Source of the DNA: Prosopocoilus inquinatus
Lineage: Eukaryota > Arthropoda > Insecta > Coleoptera > Lucanidae
Assembly: GCA_036172665.1 (NCBI GenBank)
Contig: CM069877.1
Coordinates: 13,598,501 to 13,662,500, forward strand
Length of the DNA: 64,000 bases
Direction: 5' to 3'
This document shows positions 1 to 9,630 of the stretch, one piece after another. The translations under genes were made by a program, and so were the position numbers. Under the pieces are notes generated by a model. It searched no databases and was not told the origin of the DNA. It saw only the letters and a list, made by a program, of their open reading frames with translations. How positions within the stretch are numbered: the first letter of the stretch is position 1; every line of letters starts with the position of its first letter.

Positions 1-1020
1 TTTTTTTATCATAGATTTTCGCTGCCTTTTTAGAAATGTCATAAGTGGAAGTTATGTAAGTCATTATATGCAAATGCTAAACCGATTTTGTGCCTTCAAA
101 TTTTGGTTTGAACCTCGCGGAGGGAAGCCGAACGCGAAGACTTATGCTGTGGCTGAGGTACATCTCAAGATTCGCGTGTTTGCTCGCGAATCCTGAAATA
201 TATTTCAGCCACGGCATACGAAGCTTCTCATAAACTTTTCAACTCGCTTTTATAATTTATCAAAAGAGGTATCAGCGTGGGAAAATACAGAATACTGGGA
301 CAAGCAAACATTTAATTGATTAAAGTGGACTTTCATTAACGACGTTTTCCTGTCAAAATTTGTAAATACTTCAAAGACACCCTGTTCATCCGAAGAACAA
401 GAAGTAGTTGCTACCAACTATTTAAATTACGACATCATTATACGAACAATTTCCGATGAATTAACAATAATTAAAATATGACAAGAATCTTCATTCTTAC
501 TTGGTTTTAAGCCATAACATTTTGCTTAATTTCCGTTAAAAATGGCAACTGCCTTAATATTTTCTGCAATATTACTTTCTCTGTCAAATGTGCACGGCGT
601 CCTTATGGAAAAGTAAAAATTATTATTCTTATTATTTATTAATACTTCTGTTTTCGAATGCTTTAGTGGTTGGTGGAATGCATTTCTAGCCACTTAATAA
701 AATTAAAAAAATTGCGATAAACTTCAAACATTTCGCAAAATGATTGTTGTAATTGTATTTTCGCTTTAATTTTGAGTTTATTCAATACAAAACAACAATA
801 GTAATTGTTGTTTTGCAATACAAAAACCATTCGCGAAATTTTAGGTTAGATTGCGGATAAAATTATGACTTTTAAATGTAGATTTAGGGAATTATTTTTT
901 TTTTGGATACTGGCAATTTTGTTTGTGACTAGTGTCATTCATTCTGTCAACTGTCGAATCAGGTTCGTTCAGTTTACGTTCTTGGTTTCATATAAAAATA
1001 ATTTCTTTTCAGGATCCAAT
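1..1020. other. Mostly non-coding AT-rich DNA with one hairpin repeat
   Basis: No convincing exon is seen. The only recognisable structure is the dispersed hairpin repeat at 143-219, annotated separately. The rest is AT-rich sequence with simple A/T runs. Confidence 0.5.
143..219. repeat. Dispersed hairpin repeat (GTGGCTGAGGTACAT family)
   Basis: An imperfect palindrome: the left arm reads TGTGGCTGAGGTACAT then CAAGATTCGCG, and the right arm is its reverse complement around CGCGAATC and TTTCAGCCACGGCAT. A second complete hairpin of the same family lies at about 23919-23990, and half copies lie near 20108-20150 and 54480-54545. It is probably a small MITE; no target duplication was resolved. 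Confidence 0.6.
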
Positions 1021-1139
1021 TATGTTCAACGTTAAATTTAATGGACTGTTGCTATGGTAACAACCATTCATAAAGCTTTATGAATGGTTGTTACCATAGC
1101 AACAGTCCATAAAGCTTTATGATTGGCTGTTACCATAGC

Positions 1140-1424
1140 AACAGTCCCTTAATCATAAAACTTTATAAAAATTTTGTGCGAATCGTTTTTGATTGCAGTG
1201 AGAACCTCGAGCAGCCTCTGGACAGCTGTTTCAGCCCTGCTTGGGGCTTCTTCAGCAGAAACGTAGCTCGACATTCCCACTGCAGACCAAAAACGACTTG
1301 CCCAATTTATTCGCAAATGCGATGTAAGAATGATGAACATATAAAATAGCGACACTTACTATCGCTTTTTGACGTCCCCCATGCAAGGCGGCCATGCTTG
1401 CTGTCAAAGCATAATGAAAGATTT
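1140..1424 (-). repeat. Inverted copy of the 311-bp hammerhead-bearing repeat, internally deleted
   Basis: Read on the minus strand this matches the plus-strand unit at 1432-1742, including the hammerhead segment. It lacks a stretch of about 50 bp between the GCATGGGGGAC tract and the GTCAAAAAGCGATAG tract. Together with the plus copy it forms a long palindrome centred near 1428. Open frames in both arms are mirror images of the same repeat and are not treated as genes. Confidence 0.8.
1207..1271 (-). ncRNA. Hammerhead ribozyme motif (type I), minus-strand copy
   Basis: This is the reverse complement of the plus-strand motif at 1626-1690 and preserves every core element: CUGAAGA, stem II AGCCC/GGGCU, GAAA, palindromic stem III ACAGCUGU, a GUC cleavage triplet and a bipartite stem I closed by UCGAGC/GCUCGA. 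It should cleave if transcribed from the minus strand. Confidence 0.75.
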
Positions 1425-1431
1425 TAGAAAA

Positions 1432-1742
1432 ATTATGCTTTGACAGCAAGCATGGCCGCCTTGCATGGGGGACTCATTAGGAGCAAATCCCGCTTCAATT
1501 TGTCTCTCCTACTGCAATGTTAGGTCAAAAAGCGATAGTAAGTGTCGCTATTTTATATGTTCATCATTCTTACATCGCATTTGCGAATAAATTGGGCAAG
1601 TCGTTTTTGGTCTGCAGTGGGAATGTCGAGCTACGTTTCTGCTGAAGAAGCCCCAAGCAGGGCTGAAACAGCTGTCCAGAGGCTGCTCGAGGTTCTCACT
1701 GCAATCAAAAACGATTCGCACAAAATTTTTCTAAAATCTTTC
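1432..1742 (+). repeat. 311-bp repeat unit with an embedded hammerhead (retrozyme-like)
   Basis: A full unit starts at ATTATGCTTTGACAGCAAGC (1432), and an identical start recurs at 1743, giving a 311-bp direct-repeat period. The unit encodes no credible protein but contains a structurally complete type I hammerhead ribozyme at 1626-1690. Tandem repeats of a few hundred bases with one hammerhead per unit are what is known of metazoan retrozymes, small non-autonomous retroelements that make circular RNA. Assignment to that class is inference. Confidence 0.7.
1626..1690 (+). ncRNA. Hammerhead ribozyme motif (type I), plus-strand copy
   Basis: All hammerhead elements are present. Outer stem I pairs 1626-1631 (UCGAGC) with 1685-1690 (GCUCGA). 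After an asymmetric internal loop (UACG against CU), inner stem I pairs 1636-1641 (UUUCUG) with 1677-1682 (CAGAGG), with two G-U wobbles. The core CUGAAGA (consensus CUGANGA) is at 1642-1648. Stem II pairs 1649-1653 (AGCCC) with 1660-1664 (GGGCU) around a 6-nt loop. GAAA is at 1665-1668. Stem III is the loopless palindrome ACAGCUGU (1668-1675), so it would be most stable as a dimer, as in known short-stem-III satellite hammerheads. The predicted cut is after C1676 (GUC). Confidence 0.8.
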
Positions 1743-1875
1743 ATTATGCTTTGACAGCAAGCATGGCCGCCTTGCATGGGGGACTCATTAGGAGCAAATC
1801 TCGCTTCAATTTATCTATCCTACTGCAATGTTAGGTCAAAAAGCGATAGTAATTTGTCGCTATTTTATATGTTCA
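1743..1875 (+). repeat. Partial second copy of the 311-bp unit
   Basis: It repeats the first 130 or so bases of the unit at 1432 with a few substitutions, and breaks off after TATATGTTCAT. It has no hammerhead. It abuts the X-box-bearing right end of the surrounding TIR element. Confidence 0.8.
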
Positions 1876-2039
1876 TAAAACTTTATGTTGGTTGTTACCA
1901 TAGCAACAGATCTATAAATTTAACGTACTCGATACAGAATAGGCCCTAATAGAGGCTATTCAAAAGGCTTTATAATTGGTTGTTACCATAGCAACAATCC
2001 GTTAAATTTAACGTACTCGATACAGAATAGGCTTTAATA

Positions 2040-3187
2040 TCCGATAATTTAAATGTCAAAATAGACGCGGCTAACCTAACTTTTACACCTGGCGGTTGTT
2101 ATGTTTTTCTGAAATCATGACCAACAAGAAAACTAAGGGATATAGGTATGTACAGGGAATGCTACTGCTAATCGATGTAGAATTTGATTGTGCATCTCAT
2201 AACACAACAATATACAGAGTGGTTCATTTACGAAAACTGAGTTTTGGGCAGTTGAACAGAACAAAACAAAAAAAATCTCTTAAATGAAAGGTCACCGAAT
2301 TAATTTTTTCAGAAATCCGAAAGTATCTCAAAAACCGTTACATTTAAGTGTAGGGAAACCTTAGTAACTTTTGTGGAAGTGATATAAAAGTGAAACTATC
2401 TTAGTCTGAAAGACCACTTCCTCCTAGAGCAGTGTGTTAATTTTCGGAATGTTTGTGTGTTTCTTTCCCCGAAAACTTTTAATAGGCCACTCAACTTGGG
2501 AGACCCTGTATATACGCAGAAAGAGCGAGCGTATGTGGTGGCGTATTCGGATGACTTTTGCTCGTTTGGGGTTCAAAAATTCGCACGTTCGAATGAACCG
2601 GATTGCACTAAATGGAGCAAAATTTTTACACCGTGTCGAGAGACGGTGCAAAAAAGTAGAGCGTCGTGGTGGGGATGCGTGTGGTGTTGAAATCACCATT
2701 CAAGGAGCACATCTAAACCGCTCAAGCGCAATTTTGTTAAGAATTGATTAAAAATTTTGAACGCTTTCAAACTTGACAAGCTCAAAAACTTTTTGTAAAA
2801 TCTGAACAGTCGTATTTAAACAGTATACCTACCATTTTCGGGAAAGAAAAATTATGGGAAACTGTACTTGTTGTCTGGAATAATAAAAGTCGACGCAAAC
2901 ATTTATTTACAATTATTAGTTATTCCAGGTATTTTAATAATTTAAGTTTAAAAGGAAAACTGCGTGCATTCCGCTTTTTTGCATAATTTGTTATTTTATC
3001 CTTTATAGTGTGCAAGCAAATGTGGGCGGGAAAGTAAATAAATCGTAAATCTTTAACATCAATTAGAAAATGCTAATTAATTATTATTTATGAAGCCGTG
3101 AATAAGTTATTAGATAAAAAAAAGAGGACCTGTGCATTTTTGCAGACGCGCAGATTTAATTACATGTTATTTAACATAGTCAAGATG
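2040..3187. other. Non-coding, repeat-derived; MITE fragment at about 2755-2895
   Basis: Bases 2755-2895 resemble the dispersed MITE family seen whole at 17461-17676 and 53393-53925 (GCTTTCAAACTTGACAAG tract, then GAAACTGTACTTGTTGTCT). Three overlapping open frames at 2424-2751 on both strands show no domain, splice context or codon bias and are not accepted as genes. Confidence 0.45.
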
Positions 3188-3191
3188 TTAT

Positions 3192-3522
3192 TGTTACGAA
3201 TTTGGGGGTTCACAAATTATAGTCGTTAAATTTCGGAACACTTTAATTAAAAGCTGTCGCTTCACACAATTAACAACACAGTTGTAATGAGCTTGTCTAT
3301 CAAATAATATTTTTACAAAATGTACTTTTTATTGATTCGAGGTACGAACCCTTCGCTTGCCAACTTAATAACTAAACTCGTGGCGGATCGTATGGGTTAT
3401 ATAGCAGAGCCCTCTGTGCTCGAAATTTTTAGAATGATCGCGTAGCTTCAGTTATGTTCTGTGACGCAAGGTGGCGTGTCTGATGCTAAAAATAGATCTG
3501 GTTGCGCGTCACGGCTGTTACA
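3192..3522 (+). mobile_element. Solo LTR, TTAT target duplication
   Basis: It begins TGTTACGAATTTGGGGGTTC and ends CGGCTGTTACA, with TTAT immediately on both sides (3188-3191 and 3523-3526). TG...CA ends with a 4-bp duplication fit a Ty3/gypsy-type LTR. No primer-binding site or coding interior follows, so it is read as solo. Further copies lie at 4473-5177 (split), 4502-4847 (reverse) and 23496-23787. Confidence 0.65.
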
Positions 3523-3526
3523 TTAT

Positions 3527-4472
3527 TTTTTTTTTTGCGTAGAACAGGCAATTTGTATTGGTATTACCGTGAAAGGTGGTTATTAGATAATTGAATTTTG
3601 TATAGTAGGAACAGACACGTGTTGTCAACTTAAGGGACAAGTCCTTTTTAAGTTTTGTTTTTTAATCTGCTACCTCCCTGGTGGATAGGCAGAAGATTGC
3701 ACCGATTACGATGACTGCGATTGACTTCTGTGACGCCCGCCGACTGCTAATCAAGCATAAATCAAGCGCAGAAATTGAATTCAGATCATCATCAAACAAA
3801 TGTCTAAACTTAGAGACAGGAGGGAGGAGGGGGTGCAGAAGTAAATGTTAAAACCACCAAGTTTAAGGCCCGGAAAAGGAAAAAAAAGAGACCGAAACTA
3901 AATAAATCTAAGTTTTTAAGTTAACTCCTGGTATTTCGTGATCCGGATACGAAATGAGTAGTTTTAAAACTTAAAGAGAGGAAAGACTTAAATACTCAGG
4001 TTACAATAGGCCTAGAAGGAGCACAAACGTAATTACAAAGATCCAATCCCTTGGAGGATCGTGCCAAACATTAACGATAATTTAAAAATCCTAAGAAGGT
4101 TGTTCGCAGGAGAAAAGAAAGTCAACAGTAGCAAGAAACAATAAAAGTGCGACTTGTATGTCCGGCGAGTCTTGTCAGCTGACACCCACAGGGTTCGGAG
4201 TTGTAAGGCTTGCTGCTGCAGATCTTTGCGGAAGGTCAGCGTCGTGAAGAGAACACGGTCTCGGAAGATATGCGGCGTAACTAGCCCGCAAGCTGGGTAA
4301 AGAAACCGTGGGGTGGAGCCTAAAAGGGAAGAACAAAGGTACAAACCAGATTAGCCGACAACGAAGCTCTTATCTGGAAGAAATAGCAACCAGGCTGCAA
4401 CAAAAGAGCGTGAAGACGTTGCTTTATATTAGGTGAAACCGTTACAGCCAGCAAACAGCCGCAGGATATTAT
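3527..4472. other. No recognisable gene or element
   Basis: The stretch between two LTR copies has moderate GC and no domain-bearing frame. It could be remnant LTR-element interior, but there is no primer-binding site after the upstream LTR and no polypurine tract before the downstream one. Confidence 0.4.
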
Positions 4473-5177
4473 TGTTACGAATTTGGGGATTCACAAATTA
4501 TTGTTACAGCCGTGACTCTGCAAATAAATCTATTCTTAGTAGAGAGTCGTGGCATCTTGCGTCACAGAACATGATCGAAGCTTTTCGATGGTACCAGCAA
4601 GTACGAGTAAAGTCGAGAAGGCAGAAATCTGCTATAAAAGCCATACAAGCGCGCTAGTTAAACCAGTCAATACTTGGCAAGCGAAGGGTTCATACCTCGG
4701 ACAAATAGAAAGCACATTTTGTAAAAGTGTTATCTGATAAAGAAGTGTTATGTGTTATTGTGTTTTTAATTGTGTTAAGCGACAGTTTGTAATTAAAGTG
4801 TTCTGAAAATTGACGACTATAATTTGTGAACCTTCAAATTCGTAACACTATAGTCGTTAAATTTCAGAACATTTTAATTACAAACTGTCGCTTAACACAA
4901 TTAAAAACACAATAGTAATGAACTGCAACACTTGTCTATCAAAGAACACTTCTACAGAATGAACTTTCTACTATTCGAGGTATAAACACTTCGCTTGATA
5001 ACTTATAACTACTCCACTGGCGGACCGGTACGGCTTTTATAGTAGATCTCTGTTTTCTCGAATATGCTGGAATAAACGCGAACCAACGAGAAATTGCGGT
5101 AACATTCTGTGACGCAGGATGTGGTGACTCGCAGATACTAAAAAAAAAAGATCTATTTGCGTGTCATTGCTGTAAAA
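4473..5177 (+). mobile_element. LTR copy split by a reverse LTR insertion
   Basis: The plus-strand LTR starts TGTTACGAATTTGGGG at 4473, is interrupted at 4501, resumes at 4852 with AGTCGTTAAATTTCAGAAC and ends TGCTGTAAAA at 5177. TTAT flanks it at 4469-4472 and 5178-5181. The interruption is a minus-strand LTR of the same family. Confidence 0.65.
4502..4847 (-). mobile_element. Reverse-oriented LTR nested in another LTR
   Basis: It reads TGTTACAGCCGTGACTC at the left and TTCAAATTCGTAACA at the right, the reverse complement of the LTR family. The flanks are TTAT (4498-4501) and CTAT (4848-4851), one mismatch. The outer LTR sequence is continuous once this block is removed, so it inserted later. 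Confidence 0.65.
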
Positions 5178-5181
5178 TTAT

Positions 5182-5690
5182 TTAGTCCGCCCAGGGGAAA
5201 TAATCCAAAACACAAAACAACACCTCACACACTACCAAGTGGATCACCTGAATTTTCCATTAGGAATAACTCGTTGCTACGCTGATTCGAGGAAAAGGGG
5301 AACAGGAAACCACACGTAAAAAAAGTGATAGAAAATGACCAGCCAATCCGACGAAAACGTGACATAATTGAAAACCAATAAAAAGAAAGGTTAAGAAAAC
5401 GTCCGAGGCTCGAGCGAGAAAAATCGTAAAAATTAATTGAAACCAACGCAAAAAGATACAGACAGAAAGGCGTCACCCGGAGTAAAATAAAACGCGATTT
5501 AATTCGTCTAATTCAATGAAAATAAAACGAGCTGGTTTCCTGCATTTATAACACCACTCCTTCGTTAAAAAAAGAAGCAAACACTCAATGACAAACTCCG
5601 GGTAATTAGGGTCGTAGAAGAAACCTACGCTCTAGCTCGAGTCGAATATAAAAAATGTTCTCGCGCGACGTGAAAAGCGAGACGCGTATT
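5182..5690. other. Non-coding interval
   Basis: No exon or repeat ends are recognised. Two minus-strand frames at 5225-5476 overlap in different phases and have no domain; both are rejected. The interval ends at an AATAAT microsatellite (about 5690-5720) that precedes the AT-rich island. Confidence 0.4.
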
Positions 5691-5820
5691 TAATAATAAT
5701 AATAATAACAATAATAATCAAATAAAATATTCAAATTATAATACTTTATATTCTAGACTAGACGTTCAAAATTTATATTCAATATTTCATGTTAATAAGC
5801 AAATAAATGTTTTTAAGTAA

Positions 5821-6222
5821 CATATATATGTATATGGAAATGTTTGTCTTGTTAAAATTAATATAAATAAAAAAATTCTAAATATATTAATTGGAAATGA
5901 AGTAAATTATTATTATAGTTACTTAGTAAATTTATTTCCTAACGAATATTATACAATATTTGATAAAAATGGAATTACAAATAATGGTTATGCTGGTGAT
6001 GTAAATCAAAATGTAATAATTTACAAAAATATTATTATCAATGAAAATTCAAATTATAATCCAGTTGAATATTTTAGTATTGATTTACCATCTGCACCAT
6101 ATATTTGTGATACAAAACCAAATGAAATAATAGATTCTATAAAATTACAAAATTCAAATATTTTGAAAAGAATTTTAGATGATGACCTTATTACAGTAGA
6201 TGAAAATAAAAAAATTGATTGA
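5821..6222 (+). pseudogene. Truncated AT-rich protein fragment, unknown family
   Basis: An open frame of 133 codons follows a stop at 5818-5820 and contains no methionine, so it is the interior of a longer protein that lost its N-terminus. It is rich in Asn, Ile and Tyr, with a more structured stretch around YFSIDLPSAPYICDTKP. It ends at TGA 6220-6222. An A7 run at 6208-6214 lies where the next frame (6200-6481) takes over, so the two were probably one protein broken by a one-base slip. The function is not recognised. Confidence 0.4.
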
Positions 6223-6481
6223 AGAATTAAAATCATATAAATATAATAAGTTTAAACCGATAATAAAGGAATTAAAAAATTATAAAACAGTATTAGAAAA
6301 TTATTATAAAACAAATATAAAATTATCAATAGCAAAAATAGAAAAGAAAAAAGAAATTAGAGAAGAACTAGAAGGATATGTAAAAGAATTAAAATATTAC
6401 AGAATGAGATTAAGTAATTATATTAATAAACAATATATTAAAATTAAAAATGCTAGTTTCAAAATATTAAAAATTAAATAA
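6200..6481 (+). pseudogene. Lys-rich coiled-coil-like C-terminal fragment
   Basis: 93 codons, dominated by Lys, Glu, Ile and Tyr with heptad-like spacing (for example EELEGYVKELKYYRMRL), suggesting a coiled coil. Its apparent start overlaps the end of the preceding frame by 23 nt across the A7 run at 6208-6214. It is more plausibly the C-terminal continuation of that protein than a separate gene. Family unknown. Confidence 0.35.
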
Positions 6482-6615
6482 TCAATAATCATATCTAATA
6501 TTTCTAACATTATAATAATTAGTAAGCCTGTTATAAATAACCATTTATTTTTTTTATTTTCCATATACAGTTGATTAATTTTTAAATTTGCACCATTCAA
6601 TAATTCATTTTGTCA

Positions 6616-6963
6616 TCATTTATTGGTGATTGAAAGAGTATTTGATAAACTTCTTTTTGCTCTTTGTCTATCAACATATCTAATGATTGATGACTGATGA
6701 TAATAATGATTGACATCTTTTAATTCTTTTTCTAACACATTTATTTTATTATCTTTATATTCAATTTCTTCATCCATTTTCTCAATTGTGTCAACTGCAG
6801 CAATTCCTAATTCTTTTAAAATTCTCTTTTCAGTATATAATTGTTCTGATGCTTTTGATTTTGAACCAACAGATAATTTATTAAATTCAATGCAATCAGC
6901 TTTGATTTTATTTTGTATAATTCTCAATTGATTTTTATCTGTAATATCAATCAATGACATCAT
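6616..6963 (-). CDS. Hypothetical 115-residue protein of the AT-rich island
   Basis: An intact minus-strand frame starting MMSLIDITDKNQLRIIQNK. The predicted product is charged and helical, with a probable coiled coil over residues 45-85 (EKMDEEIEYKDNKINVLEKE), and ends in a basic stretch. It has no signal peptide, membrane segment or recognised motif. Its composition is less biased than its neighbours, which favours a once-real gene. It lies convergent with the plus-strand frames to its left and could be a structural or accessory protein of an integrated element. Confidence 0.4.
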   Translation of the reverse strand: MMSLIDITDKNQLRIIQNKIKADCIEFNKLSVGSKSKASEQLYTEKRILKELGIAAVDTIEKMDEEIEYKDNKINVLEKELKDVNHYYHQSSIIRYVDRQRAKRSLSNTLSITNK

Positions 6964-7202
6964 TTACTAGATAAAGATTTTACAGACTTATTAAAATTCT
7001 CATCAAAATTTTGATCATCTGAGATATTTGGATTGTCTTTTAATCTCTTTGTATTCTATTGCGTTTTTTTTTTGCGGACAAATGCGGACGAATGCGATCC
7101 AACCCCAATAGAATTTATATGGGAATTAGAACTTGATTAGAACAGGATTTACTTGTGTTGATTTAATTTTTGGGTCTTGTTTAATTAATATTAATGCTGA
7201 AT

Positions 7203-7456
7203 CTAAAGTTTTTTTGTGATATTTTTTTTCTCTTTTACAAATTTTCTTTTGGAAATATTTTCTTTAGACAATCTATTTAAATATTCGGTTGCTAAATTTA
7301 TTTTATAATAATTTTTTGCATCATTTATTGCAGTCCATTGATCTTTTGTATTTATTATATTTTTTAATGACTTTGCTATTGATTATTACTTATTGATATA
7401 TTTGAATTACTCGACTTTGGTAAATGTGTATAATATCTAACACTAACATTACTCAT
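7203..7456 (-). pseudogene. Broken short AT-rich ORF, divergent from 7518
   Basis: It starts MSNVSVRYYTHLPKSSN at 7456 and hits a stop after about 26 codons. Another frame then continues with INTKDQWTAINDAKNYYKIN and runs to a stop at 7203-7205. The two halves look like one protein split by a frameshift. No family is recognised. A short head-to-head plus-strand start (MTNSGRPKKIEDYLF, 7518-7565) is cut off after 15 codons. Confidence 0.3.
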
Positions 7457-7984
7457 ATTTATTATAATAATATTCTATATTTATTTAATTATTAATAAAT
7501 ACTATTTAATACTAATTATGACTAATAGTGGTCGGCCAAAGAAAATAGAGGATTATTTGTTTTAAATTGAAATGAATTAAAAAACGTACTTAAGTAGAAT
7601 TTTATTTATTGGTAGCTTAGGTAATGTGTTATATGAATTTATGTACTTCACTGGATCATTATTAAGCGAATGAATTTCCTTCAAATAACTTTTGTCAGTG
7701 CTTCGCTGCGAGATCGTCGATTGATTAGAATCCATTCCAATTTATTTATATTTAAAATAATTATGTAACTAATTTAATTTTTACTATTAAATATTTTTAT
7801 CAAATTTTGACGTTAGAGATATTACTAGAATCATTACGTTTACGTTACGTTCAATGTTCACGATTACGTTATGTTCTATGTTTCATGTTTATGTTCACTT
7901 TAGGATGCTTTCCTGATAGTAACACACCAAGTATATGACAGAAAATGAAAATATTGGTATAAAATTTAAGTAAATGTGTAAATA

Positions 7985-8195
7985 TACCTATTTATACTCG
8001 TTCACAAATTGGTGGCGATTAAATAATGTCAATTTTTTATTTAAATTTGAGGTGTGAACGATTAGATATACTAATAATTTTTTATAAGATAATCGTACTA
8101 AATTAACAGAGAATATGGGTGTTTATATTCGTTCACAATTTGGTGGCGATTAAATGAATTCAGTTTTTTTATGCAATTTTAGCTTGTGAACGAGC
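7985..8195 (+). repeat. Two-copy tandem repeat (TTGGTGGCGATTAAAT)
   Basis: TTCACAAATTGGTGGCGATT (8001) and TTCACAATTTGGTGGCGATT (8132) are two copies about 130 bp apart. Each is followed by a T-rich stretch and a GTGAACGA-type motif. A weaker relative occurs at about 10886 (TTCACTAATTGGCGG). Function unknown. Confidence 0.6.
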
Positions 8196-9294
8196 AAAAT
8201 TGTGGTTGTAGTTTTATAAACAAAAATTGGTATAAATGGTTAAAAGTATAGCTATTTTTATGCATTTTCAAGGGAACTATTGAAGTTTTAACTAGTGCTG
8301 GCAACCAAATCGGTTTTTTGGATAACCGGTTAATCGGTTTTGGATTATCCGAGGTTTTAAACAAAACCGAAAACCGGTTATCCGGATAACCGGTTATCCG
8401 AATAATCGGTTATTTGAATATCCAATTATTTGGATAATCGGATATTCGAATATATAATTATTTGGATAATCGGATATTCGAATATCCAATTATTTGCATA
8501 ACCGGATATTCGAATAATATCGGTTTTTGGATATTCGGATACTCAAATGACCGGTTATTCGAATGATGAAAAATATTCAAATATCCCAACTACTTGAAAT
8601 TCAAATAAATGTATATACAATAACGTATTTATTTCTTTCAACCATTTAAAGATAATCATAGGAATTTGAGGCAGCAAATTTAAAACTCAAATAAAATTGA
8701 AAATGAGTAAATGTTGGAAGTATTAAGAAAATGAAGGTAAATTTTATCTGGTATGTTCACTACGTAAAAAAAATGTAAGTGGTAAGTGGTACACTACTGT
8801 CGAAAACTTTTAAGACTATTTTTTCTGTATAAATGGAATGAGTAACAAAGTATTTTAATGACACATTAATTTTTAATTGGACTTATGGCCGGTTTCATAA
8901 TCAGACTTTAAGGAAGCGTTAAGTCAATTTAAGAATGGGGGAACAAATGTATTTTCTTAGATTAAAATAAGTTTAAATTTAATGTCCTATTATGAAATCA
9001 GACCTTACTGTTATATTAATTAATTCATGAAAACGTATGATAAAGAATATTCTTAAAAGTGATGCAAATTTCTGTTCATGAAACCGGGAATTTAAATACA
9101 AATTGAGGAATTTAAGCATCTAATAAGAAAATGAAAATTAATACTAAGTAGGATATTGTCCCTAATATTTAATCCTGTTTAAATATCTTGCGCAGGAAGG
9201 ATTTTATACCTCTACATACTATTACATTTGTAAAATGTTGGTATTCTGGAAAATTTCCGGTAATACCGTGTGTTATCCGAATTTAGTGTGTAGG

Positions 9295-9490
9295 CACACA
9301 GAGAAAAATCAATAGTAAAAAGTAACACAAATTGTAGTTAGAATGAAGACGCAAACAACACAATTGTAGTCAATATTAGCACAATTGTAGTAAATAGTCC
9401 GACAATTGTGAGAATATTTGCTACAATTTGTTTCTGTTTTTATTCTGACTACAATTTGTATTACTTTTTACTATTGATTTTTCCCTGTGT
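9295..9490. mobile_element. Palindromic MITE nested in the hAT element
   Basis: The left arm, CACACAGAGAAAAATCAATA followed by an AGTAAAAAGTAACAC tract, is matched in reverse by the right arm ending TATTGATTTTTCCCTGTGT. The interior contains ACAATTGTAGT units. A sister copy is at 9631-9840. Confidence 0.75.
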
Positions 9491-9630
9491 ATAAGAAGCT
9501 GCGAACTAATTATCTTTTAGTATTGAACAATTTCTTGTGTCGGAAAGTTTAGTTTAATTTCGTTGTGAAATGGAACGCAGAATACATACTACCGAAAGAG
9601 ATAATCATTCCATTTTATGTATATTGTCAT

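Larger units (their letters stand above)
1030..2030. mobile_element. TIR DNA element whose ends carry RFX-type X-box motifs
   Basis: The left end (about 1030-1075) and right end (about 1965-2025) are inverted copies built from CGTTAAATTTAA, then GTTGCTATGGTAAC, then a TTATAAAGC-like tract. A second right end sits at about 1890-1945, so the element is composite. The inner 14-mer GTTACCATAGCAAC recurs at 1048-1061 (reverse strand), 1090-1103, 1129-1142, 1894-1907 and 1982-1995. Related sequence occurs at 52227-52370 and 62495-62508. The interior holds the hammerhead-bearing repeat. Confidence 0.55.
5690..7565. other. AT-rich island of short foreign-looking ORFs
   Basis: Composition shifts sharply to very high A+T, and protein-like frames rich in Ile, Lys, Asn and Tyr appear on both strands: plus 5821-6222, plus 6200-6481, minus 6616-6963, minus 7203-7456 and plus 7518-7565. 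The last two are divergent, with a 61-bp pure A/T gap between start codons. Compact, head-to-head, intron-free genes of this composition are unlike the host genes here and suggest an integrated AT-rich DNA virus or virus-like transposon. No family is recognised. Confidence 0.4.

Noticed and set aside
1149..1754. Near-identical ORFs on both strands (YVSAEEAPSRAETAVQRLLE)
   Set aside because: They are mirror copies of the hammerhead-bearing repeat; the frame is open by chance over the ribozyme. The diverged copy at about 27960-28050 also stays open because no indels occurred, with no sign of protein constraint.
2424..2751. Three overlapping ORFs on both strands
   Set aside because: All phases are open at once in a region without stop-rich A/T runs. 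No domain, splice site or start context.
3192..5177. One complete LTR retrotransposon between the two LTR copies
   Set aside because: Each LTR has its own TTAT on both sides, and the 950-bp interval lacks a primer-binding site, polypurine tract and gag/pol sequence.
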